Origin: DASWED01 sp036394995
Lineage (GTDB): Bacteria > Actinomycetota > UBA4738 > JACQTL01
Direction of reading: 5' to 3'
Length of the DNA stretch: 10,557 bases
NCBI GenBank assembly: GCA_036394995.1
Contig: DASWED010000034.1
Coordinates: 1-10,557, forward strand
Made by a program: the position numbers and the translations under genes. The notes below the pieces were generated by a model that ran no database searches, was not told the origin of the DNA, and saw only the letters and a program-made list of their open reading frames with translations. Of this stretch, positions 5,184-10,557 are shown piece after piece. How positions within the stretch are numbered: the stretch's first letter is position 1; every line of letters starts with the position of its first letter.

Positions 5184-7018
5184 TGCTCCTCGACGGCATC
5201 GTCGGAGCTCGTCGAGCTCAGGATCACGGCCTTCAAGGGCCGGACGTTCTCCGCCCCCTTGTCGAAGTCCGGCCGGTCGTCGGGGGGCATGGTGGCTCTG
5301 ACCGCGTCCAGCGCGCTCCCCACGTCGACGTAGGCGATGACGTTGTTCTCGAGGTCCACGTGCTGGGCTGCCTGTTCGAACCGGTCGGCCGTGGTCACGT
5401 CGCTGCCGCCGTGCGCGTCGATGGCGTTCTGGACGGCCTGGGGGCTCGTCGCCACGATGCCGACGCCATCCACGACCGCCCAGGCCGGCTCCCACCCCAT
5501 CTGCTGGAGATCGGGCACCTGGATGGACTTGATCGTCGTTCCCTTGTAGTCCTGCGACCGGACCGGCGCCCCCTCGGCGAGCCGGTCCATGACCGTGTCG
5601 AGCTGTGCCTGCATCTGGTCGCCGTCCTTGGCCTGCGCGAAGATCGCCCCGCCGGGCGTGGACGTCGTCCCGGGCTGGACCTCCAGACCGATGTCGCCGC
5701 CCAGGTTGGCGATGAGGCTCCGCACGCCAAGCTGGTCGAGCTCGCTCAGCGAATCGGCCGCGCAGTCCTCGAGCTGCTGCAGGGTCGTCCCGGCGATCCG
5801 ATCGGCCCCCGCCAGCCCGAGCAGTCCGTACGCGTTCGCCGGTGTGAACGACAGGGCGATGTTCCGGTGATCCGCCACCGACCCCTGCTCGCTGCCCGGG
5901 CTCGGGCTGGGGCCCTTGGACCGGTCGGTGGACACCCCGATGTCGAGCAGCATGCCGTCCGACTCCGCCGAGACGGCCAGCCCCACCCCCCGGAACACCC
6001 GGAGGGAATCGAACGAGCTCGAGAGGTTCCCCCCGCACGGACCGGTCCCGCCGGACTGCCCCAGGGACGACTTGAGCTGCGGGAGGTACTTGTCGAGGAG
6101 CGCGCCGGTGTTCACGAACGCCATCCCGAGGACGCTGTCCGGCAGCGTGTCCTGCGTCGCGGTGAAGGTGGGGTCGTCGCCCAGGTTCGAGCCGGATCCC
6201 TGGTCGGCGTCGACGATCTGCTCCACGGCGCCCAGGCCACTCGCGATCACCGCCGTGTGGTCCACGACCGCATAGGCCACGGAGTCGCCGAACGGGCTCC
6301 CACCGGATCCGCCCTGTCCGGTCCCCACCCGGATCTCGACCCCCTTGTAGTCCTGGCTCGCCCAGTCCAGCCCGGCGTTCTCCGACACGCCCTCCAGGCG
6401 CGTGAGGGTCTGCCCCGCGAGCGTGTCGTCCTTCGACGCGATGAGCACCTCGATCGTGGGGCCGGCGTCGCTGATCTGCGCCGTGACAGCGAGCTGGCTC
6501 CCCAGCCACGGCTTCACGTCGCGGGCGTAGCTGAGCCCGGTCGGGCGCAGGGCGTCCTCCAACATCTGGTCGAGGGTCTTCGTCAGGTCCTTGCCCTGGA
6601 GGGCGGGGAACTTCCCGGCCAGGCTCTTCAGGTGGAGCTTCTGGCTGGCTCCCGGGTCGAGGTACGCCGTGACGTAGACCTGGTTGTCGGCCGGGACCAT
6701 CTTGGCGAGCACGTCGCCGGTTCCGGTGAGCGCGCCGATGATCTTCACCGCCGCGAACGCGATGCCGCCCAGCAGGACCACCCCGGCCACGATGAGCGCG
6801 ATCAGCTTGCCTCGTCCGCGCCCCCCACCGGTGGCGGGGGGGCCACCCTCCCCGGGCGACCTCGGCGGCCCCTCGCTGAAGGTCTGGGTCGGGGGCGGGA
6901 TGGGGTCGGTTCCCGGTGCCTGGTAGGCCGGGATCTCCCGCGTGGCCCCGGGTCCCGGCGGGGGCGGAGCCGGAGTCGGGGTCGACGGCGTGGTGGGTTG
7001 GCCGGACTCGTGCTCCAC
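5162..7018 (-). CDS. DUF3352-type membrane-anchored protein
   Basis: A 618-residue protein with a proline/glycine-rich cytoplasmic tail (1-70), one membrane helix (KLIALIVAGVVLLGGIAFAA, about 71-97), and a long extracytoplasmic region resembling DUF3352. It shows an internal two-fold repeat. SQDYKG occurs twice (LDWASQDYKGVEIRV and PVRSQDYKGTTIKS), each followed by a matching strand pair (YAVVDHTAVIASGLGAVEQIVDA and WAVVDGVGIVATSPQAVQNAIDA). The function of this family is not known to me. Topology suggests a surface or cell-envelope role. The start is GTG 7018, chosen because AGGGAGG lies eight bases upstream and the homologous part begins there; the frame is open to 7174, but that stretch is non-coding in character and overlaps the gene before it. 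The C-terminus overlaps tadA. The gene upstream, a secreted glycosidase-like protein, is 119 bases away on the same strand. Confidence 0.8.
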   Translation of the reverse strand: MEHESGQPTTPSTPTPAPPPPGPGATREIPAYQAPGTDPIPPPTQTFSEGPPRSPGEGGPPATGGGRGRGKLIALIVAGVVLLGGIAFAAVKIIGALTGTGDVLAKMVPADNQVYVTAYLDPGASQKLHLKSLAGKFPALQGKDLTKTLDQMLEDALRPTGLSYARDVKPWLGSQLAVTAQISDAGPTIEVLIASKDDTLAGQTLTRLEGVSENAGLDWASQDYKGVEIRVGTGQGGSGGSPFGDSVAYAVVDHTAVIASGLGAVEQIVDADQGSGSNLGDDPTFTATQDTLPDSVLGMAFVNTGALLDKYLPQLKSSLGQSGGTGPCGGNLSSSFDSLRVFRGVGLAVSAESDGMLLDIGVSTDRSKGPSPSPGSEQGSVADHRNIALSFTPANAYGLLGLAGADRIAGTTLQQLEDCAADSLSELDQLGVRSLIANLGGDIGLEVQPGTTSTPGGAIFAQAKDGDQMQAQLDTVMDRLAEGAPVRSQDYKGTTIKSIQVPDLQQMGWEPAWAVVDGVGIVATSPQAVQNAIDAHGGSDVTTADRFEQAAQHVDLENNVIAYVDVGSALDAVRATMPPDDRPDFDKGAENVRPLKAVILSSTSSDDAVEEQWFFLIQ

Positions 7019-7137
7019 GATGGGTTCCTCCCTCGATGTGGTCGCGATCGGCCGGGGCGAGAGGCCCTCGGCCGGACCAGATTGTCCCCCACGATACGCG
7101 CTGGGGGAACCCACCGGCCCGTGCTTCATCGAGTTCG

Positions 7138-8418
7138 TCAGGCAGGCCCCACCGACACCCGGCGGACCCCCCACCGGCTCCAGTGCGGGAAGTCGCCGAC
7201 CGCCACGAATGCGATGAGGTTCGAGCGCCTCGAACGGATCAGCCGGTCGGGCACCAGGCGCCGCCGGTCACCGCTCCACTGCCCCTCGCCCGTGTGCCAC
7301 ACGTTGCCCACCTCGTGCCAGTTCACCAGGATGCGGACCTCCTTCGGCTGCACGTCGAAGGCCTGGAAGCGCAGCCGGAGCGCCCCGGCGGTGGGAGGCA
7401 CCAGGAAGAACACCTCCTTGGGATGGGTCCGGTCCGCCGGGAGGAACCCCATGGCCGTGTCCGACGGCAGCGAGACCGGCGAGCCCGTGGCCACCGGCGG
7501 GTTCACCGGCATCTGCGACAGCTCCCGCCACTGCGCATCCGACATGCCCGCGTACCCGTACAGGCTGGCTCCCATGACCGAGCGTTCGCGGGCGGCGTGG
7601 ATCACGGCCGCCGCCTCCCACGGCGAGGTGTCCTCGGTCAGCCCCCCGATCACGTGGATGGGGACGGAGGGATCACCGGTGTGCTCGCGGATCAGCCGGA
7701 TGTTGTCCGAGATGTACTTGTGCGCCGCCCGGGCCCCGTCGTAGTGGAACGTGTAGTAGGACATCGGCAGGATCACGTCGTAGTAGCTCGGGATCTCCTC
7801 CCACGGGAACCCCGGCCAGTAGTCGGGGACCCGGATCATCCCGCGGGGCGAGGGGATGATGGCGCCCAGCGCGTAGTCGTCCCCCACCTCCTGCCGCAGC
7901 CGCGCCGACAGCTCCAGCAGGTTCGCCACGCGCTCCTTCGGCTCCACCGTGTTCGCCTCGATGTCGAGGCCGAACCCGTCGAACCCCTGCCCGCCTGACG
8001 TGCGGAACTCGATCGAACGCAGGATCCGGCGGAGGTCGATGTCCACGTCGCGGAACTCCGGCAGGTACCACGCGACCACCTCGATCCCCCGGGCGTGGGC
8101 CGCCTCGATCAGCTCCGAGTCGGCTCCGGGATGGACCACCGCGTACGGGCGCTTGTAGTTGCCGGTCTCGAGGTACAGGGTCCGGATGCCGTGGGCGGCC
8201 ATCGCGGCGGCCGCGCCCGCGGGGTCGCCGAGCGCCGTGTGATCGTAGACGTCGACCCACATCCCCGGCCCCCGGTACACGGAGACGTCGGCTCCGGATC
8301 CGGCAGTCCGGAAAGCCGCGGGCTGACGGACCGGAGGCGGAGAGCCGGCGGTGCCGGACGCCGCCACGGCCAGGGCGACGAGGATCAGGGTCACGACAGG
8401 GATGCGGGGGCGCGTCAT
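7138..8418 (-). CDS. secreted glycoside-hydrolase-like TIM-barrel protein
   Basis: This 426-residue protein starts with a signal peptide (MTRPRIPVVTLILVALAVAA, cleavage probably near residues 21-26, no lipobox cysteine). Residues about 45-300 have TIM-barrel rhythm: MWVDVYDH, IRTLYLETG (78-86), IEVVAWYLPEF (112-122), FDGFGLDIEAN (146-156), YALGAIIPS, YDVILPMSYYTF (213-224), IHVIGGLTEDT and GASLYGYAGM. The segment DGFGLDIE resembles the GH18/GH10-like strand-4 signature, making E154 the candidate acid and D152 a helper. A beta-rich C-terminal domain (about 330-426) may bind substrate or the envelope. The exact glycosidase family and the substrate cannot be told from the sequence. ATG 8418 has GGAG four bases upstream and puts the signal peptide at the N-terminus; the frame extends to 8601 without signal-like or conserved sequence. 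Confidence 0.8.
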   Translation of the reverse strand: MTRPRIPVVTLILVALAVAASGTAGSPPPVRQPAAFRTAGSGADVSVYRGPGMWVDVYDHTALGDPAGAAAAMAAHGIRTLYLETGNYKRPYAVVHPGADSELIEAAHARGIEVVAWYLPEFRDVDIDLRRILRSIEFRTSGGQGFDGFGLDIEANTVEPKERVANLLELSARLRQEVGDDYALGAIIPSPRGMIRVPDYWPGFPWEEIPSYYDVILPMSYYTFHYDGARAAHKYISDNIRLIREHTGDPSVPIHVIGGLTEDTSPWEAAAVIHAARERSVMGASLYGYAGMSDAQWRELSQMPVNPPVATGSPVSLPSDTAMGFLPADRTHPKEVFFLVPPTAGALRLRFQAFDVQPKEVRILVNWHEVGNVWHTGEGQWSGDRRRLVPDRLIRSRRSNLIAFVAVGDFPHWSRWGVRRVSVGPA

Positions 8419-8516
8419 GTGGCTCCGGTGTCGGATTCGGGGGGGCCGGGGCACGAGCCCCCGGCGGGTACGTGGCGGACACTCTAGGAATCTCGGCTCT
8501 GGAAATCCAGCCCTTT

Positions 8517-8556
8517 CGCCCGAATCGTTGCGAATCCGCCGGCCCACGATTCGGCG
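8517..8556. repeat. inverted repeat in the divergent intergenic region
   Basis: CGAATCGT (8521-8528) and ACGATTCG (8546-8553) are exact reverse complements, extended outward by one further C-G pair and then CG/CG after one bulged base. A partial direct copy, CGAATCC, lies between them. It sits between the divergently transcribed glycosidase-like and mini-hemerythrin genes, about 60 bases before the latter, a position fitting an operator. No regulator is identifiable. Confidence 0.35.
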
Positions 8557-8612
8557 CCTCGGGTCGCGGGTAGGTCCGAGACAGCCCCACGGATGCGCCA
8601 AGGAGGAACCGC

Positions 8613-8891
8613 ATGGACGCGATCACGCTGCTGCGGGAGGACCACAGGAACGTCCGGGACTTGTTCCGGCAGTTCGAGAAGGCCGGGGACCGCGCCTTCA
8701 AGACCAAGCGCCGGCTGGCGGACCTCGGCGAGCTCATGGACCGGGCCAAGCTCGCGGCGCCGAAGCGGCCTCACCCGCGTTCGCCGGACGAGCCTCCCGG
8801 GAACATCGTGGCCGGGCCCATCGCTGCCGTCCTCGACGCCGGCAAGGACGCGGTGAGCCGGGTGACCCGGCGGTCCAAGCGGGCCTCCTGA
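8613..8891 (+). CDS. internally deleted hemerythrin-domain protein
   Basis: A 92-residue protein made of the two ends of a familiar actinobacterial hemerythrin. Residues 1-35 (MDAITLLREDHRNVRDLFRQ onward to KTKRRL) match the first helix of the family. Residues from about 37 (LGELMDRAKLAAPKRPHPRSPDEPPGN) match the usual C-terminal tail with its RPHPRxPDxPPGN motif. The 80-90 residues normally between them, which hold the remaining di-iron ligands (the HxxxE helix pairs), are absent. Only H11 of the metal site is left, so di-iron and oxygen binding are not expected. The join keeps the frame, and a strong AAGGAGG lies six bases before the ATG, so it looks translatable. It may be a decaying gene, a small retained protein, or an assembly deletion. 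It is divergent from the glycosidase-like gene and convergent with the HATPase gene. Confidence 0.75.
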   Translation: MDAITLLREDHRNVRDLFRQFEKAGDRAFKTKRRLADLGELMDRAKLAAPKRPHPRSPDEPPGNIVAGPIAAVLDAGKDAVSRVTRRSKRAS

Positions 8892-8901
8892 CCGACACGC
8901 G

Positions 8902-8914
8902 GGGGCGGAGCCCC
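8902..8914. terminator. small hairpin between convergent genes
   Basis: GGGGC-GGA-GCCCC forms a five-pair stem in the 28-base gap between the mini-hemerythrin stop and the HATPase stop. It could serve both strands. There is no T-tract, so the call is weak. Confidence 0.3.
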
Positions 8915-8919
8915 AGACC

Positions 8920-9315
8920 TCAGCCCGAGGCGGACAAGCCGTACACGTCCATCTCGAACCACAGCCCCGGGAGGGGGCCCTCGGTGAACCCCCACCGGTC
9001 GGCCATCCTGTCCAGCAGGTAGAACCCGAACCCCGTCACGTCGTCCGGCTCCTCCGGGACCACGGGGGGTCTCGATCGGCCGGGATCGGTGACCTCCACG
9101 CGGACCACCCCGTCCTCCGCCAGGAACGACAGGTCCAGGCTCCCGTGACGACCGGCCTGCATCGCGTGCTTGACGGAGGCCGTCACGAGCTCGGCCACCA
9201 GCCACTCCAGCCGATCGCTACGGTCGGTGGACAGCGGCGGCCGCAGCGACGCCACCCACCTCCGGGCCAGATAGGGCGCGCGCAGATCGGCCCCCAACTC
9301 CATCTCCGCACGCAT
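8920..9315 (-). CDS. HATPase_c (anti-sigma-factor-like kinase fold) protein
   Basis: A 131-residue stand-alone GHKL-type ATPase domain like the RsbW/SpoIIAB-related regulators common in actinobacteria. Recognisable parts are the N-box helix WLVAELVTASVKHA (38-51), strand VVRVEVTDPG (70-79) with the G1 motif D77-P-G, and the G2 region TGFGFYLLDRMADRWG (94-109). Family members usually read ELVTNAVRH in the N box; here the magnesium-coordinating asparagine is alanine (A46). Nucleotide binding may therefore be weak or lost, although E42 and H50 remain. Related proteins bind sigma factors or anti-anti-sigma partners, but no partner gene is visible here. ATG 9315 is taken as the start; ATG 9303 is possible, and neither has a clear Shine-Dalgarno sequence. 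It lies 86 bases downstream of the membrane protein gene on the same strand. Confidence 0.8.
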   Translation of the reverse strand: MRAEMELGADLRAPYLARRWVASLRPPLSTDRSDRLEWLVAELVTASVKHAMQAGRHGSLDLSFLAEDGVVRVEVTDPGRSRPPVVPEEPDDVTGFGFYLLDRMADRWGFTEGPLPGLWFEMDVYGLSASG

Positions 9316-9357
9316 GCCGGATGATGATTGCCCGCCGGCCGCCGGGTTCAACCGCCC

Positions 9358-9382
9358 CCGGAGCCGGAGATCCGGCCTCCGG
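9358..9382. terminator. hairpin downstream of the membrane protein gene
   Basis: CCGGAG-CCGGA (9358-9368) pairs with TCCGG-C-CTCCGG (9371-9382), giving 11 base pairs with one bulged C. Only two bases separate the arms, so the innermost pairs must open to form a loop. It starts 20 bases after the membrane gene's stop and 43 bases before the HATPase start, consistent with a terminator or attenuator without a T-tract. Confidence 0.4.
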
Positions 9383-9401
9383 AGCCCTCGGCCGGCGCCG
9401 G

Positions 9402-10557
9402 TCAGGCTCCCGGCGCCGGATCGGCGGTCGCCGCCTGGGCTTCGGGCTCTCCGCCCCGGGGCTTGCGGAACGCGAAGTACGCCCAGAACGCCACCGAGAC
9501 CACCCCGAACACAACGAACAGCGCGAGCATCGTGTACAGCGGGGTGTTCTTGGAGGTCTGGAAGTAGCCGCCGCCCGGCCGGAGCAGCATGTGGACCAGG
9601 GCGAATGCCCCCACCACGAACAGGATCGCCCACCACACGCGGTGCCACCGGAACACCTTGTGCCCGTCGAGGAAGCGAAGCGGCATCAGGCCGATGACCA
9701 CGGCCTCCACCCCGGTGACGAAGATGGCCACCAGGACGGCGTCGAGCACGAGGATCGGGAGCCCGGCGCCGGGCTGGTTCGCCGCGTCCTTCACCGGGAT
9801 CCACAGCAGCCACGCGGCGATGCTCACGGCGAGCAGGATGGCGCTCCCGACCGCCAGGCCCCGGCCCTGCTCGTCGTCCTTCACGGCCGCGCTGAACGAG
9901 GCGCCGGCGATGATCCCGTACAGGTAGCCGGGCTGGAAGTGCACCAGCCGCGAGACGGCGACGCAGACCACCGCCACGATCAGCGAGCCCGCCAGCAGCC
10001 GGATCTGGCCCTCCTCACCGTGGCGTTTCCGCACGTACAGGATCACCGGCACCTCCGCCACGAGCGTGACCGCCACCAGGCCGGTGAGCAGCCCGAGGAA
10101 CAGCGCCAGCGACGACCGGTGGAACCCGAAGCCCGGTGACAGGAACGCGTAGATCAGCGCGCCCAGGAGGAAGAACAGGCCGAACGCCACCGGCTTGAAC
10201 CACCGCTTCGCCCGGAGCCGCCCGATCGCCACCGTCGGGCGATTCAGGAACGCGAACCACCCGCGCACCTCGGCGGAGTTCTCCTCGTAGGTGCTGTTGA
10301 ACAGGACGCTCGGGAACAGGATCAGCAGGAGCATGAGGATTGCGAGCAGCGCGTTCCGCAGGATCACCTTCGGGCTCCACGGGATGTCGCGGGGATCGCC
10401 CACGGACCGGACGAACACGGACCGGTCCGGGTTCCCGGGCGGAGGCCCGGGGGACTCGCTGGGCCCGGGTGCCGGCGACGTCGACGGCGAGGCCGAGGGG
10501 CCGGCGGTCGGCGAGGCCGACTCGGAGGGAGCGGGCGTCGTGGGCGGCGTGGTGGTG
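9402..10557 (-). CDS. multi-pass membrane protein resembling the FGLLP-motif family, 5' end outside the window
   Basis: The frame stays open to the window edge, so only the C-terminal 384 residues are visible. The first 46 are a Pro/Ser/Thr-rich linker (TTTPPTTPAPSESASPTAGP onward), typical of an extracytoplasmic spacer that would follow a signal peptide and folded domain upstream. About nine hydrophobic segments follow, for example LLAILMLLLILFPSVLF, PVAFGLFFLLGALIYAFL, SLALFLGLLTGLVAVTLVA, SAILLAVSIAAWLLWIPV and LYTMLALFVVFGVVSVAFWA. The segment VIGLMPLRFLDGHKVFRWHR matches the position and surroundings of the FGLLP(LRFL) motif of actinobacterial membrane proteins, with VIGLMP in place of FGLLP. 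It ends in a short cytoplasmic tail rich in Ala and Pro. Function is unknown. A GTG at 10418 could be mistaken for the start, but the linker upstream is in frame and of coding character. Confidence 0.78.
   Translation of the reverse strand, partial: TTTPPTTPAPSESASPTAGPSASPSTSPAPGPSESPGPPPGNPDRSVFVRSVGDPRDIPWSPKVILRNALLAILMLLLILFPSVLFNSTYEENSAEVRGWFAFLNRPTVAIGRLRAKRWFKPVAFGLFFLLGALIYAFLSPGFGFHRSSLALFLGLLTGLVAVTLVAEVPVILYVRKRHGEEGQIRLLAGSLIVAVVCVAVSRLVHFQPGYLYGIIAGASFSAAVKDDEQGRGLAVGSAILLAVSIAAWLLWIPVKDAANQPGAGLPILVLDAVLVAIFVTGVEAVVIGLMPLRFLDGHKVFRWHRVWWAILFVVGAFALVHMLLRPGGGYFQTSKNTPLYTMLALFVVFGVVSVAFWAYFAFRKPRGGEPEAQAATADPAPGA

Noticed and set aside
4254..5333. 359-codon plus-strand ORF
   Set aside because: It crosses both tRNA genes and is antisense to tadA, with no recognisable domain.
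5184..6509. Upstream extension of the tadA frame to 615 codons
   Set aside because: The extra part is an Arg/Gly-rich shadow of the DUF3352 gene. TadA homology begins only at about residue 10 of the GTG 5183 product.
5360..7744. 794-codon open frame on the plus strand
   Set aside because: It is antisense to the DUF3352 and glycosidase-like genes. The composition is typical of a GC-rich shadow frame, and the sense genes have signal peptide, membrane helix and motifs.
8920..9813. HATPase frame extended to 297 codons
   Set aside because: The upstream part is a shadow of the membrane protein gene and an intergenic hairpin. HATPase-like sequence begins near ATG 9315.
1..10557. CRISPR array, mobile element or defence system
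   Set aside because: No regularly spaced repeats, transposase, integrase, terminal repeats or defence-gene cluster could be seen. The lone HNH gene is not evidence of a system.

Overview
This window is very GC-rich and reads as the chromosome of an actinobacterium, probably an uncultured soil or sediment lineage. The evidence is GTG starts, coding GC close to saturation at third positions, a DUF222/13E12-type HNH protein, a membrane protein resembling the actinobacterial 'FGLLP-motif' family, and DUF3352 and HATPase_c proteins of actinobacterial style. The lineage is inferred from gene content; no rRNA is present to settle it.

Layout. (1) 1-1239, plus strand: DUF222-HNH nuclease-like protein, possibly starting upstream of the window. 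(2) 1309-8418, minus strand: a long co-oriented block. Read in transcription order it runs: secreted glycosidase-like TIM-barrel protein, DUF3352 membrane-anchored protein, tadA, tRNA-Ser(CGA), tRNA-Ser(GGA), a long-type signal recognition particle RNA, dnaX, recR. (3) 8613-8891, plus strand: a very short hemerythrin-family protein that has lost the middle of its domain. (4) 8920-10557, minus strand: a small HATPase_c protein downstream of a multi-pass membrane protein that is cut by the window edge.

The central block is a translation, secretion and replication/repair housekeeping cluster. TadA makes wobble inosine. Two serine tRNAs decode UCC/UCU and UCG. The SRP RNA targets membrane proteins. 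DnaX loads the replicative clamp. RecR works in recombinational repair. Three RNA genes have recognisable -10 boxes placed so that transcription should start at or within a base or so of the RNA 5' end. The YbaB/EbfC gene that often lies between dnaX and recR is not in the 40-bp gap here.

Points of most interest are the SRP RNA, which is the approximately 280-nt Alu-containing type rather than 4.5S; the internally deleted hemerythrin with a strong ribosome binding site; the apparently leaderless tRNA-Ser promoters; and a HATPase with its N-box asparagine replaced. I saw no CRISPR array, insertion sequence, integrase or recognisable defence operon. No stretch longer than 300 bases lacks a gene. 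The longest gaps are 4339-4559, 8419-8612 and 4064-4251; they contain hairpins and promoters as listed and otherwise nothing I can identify.
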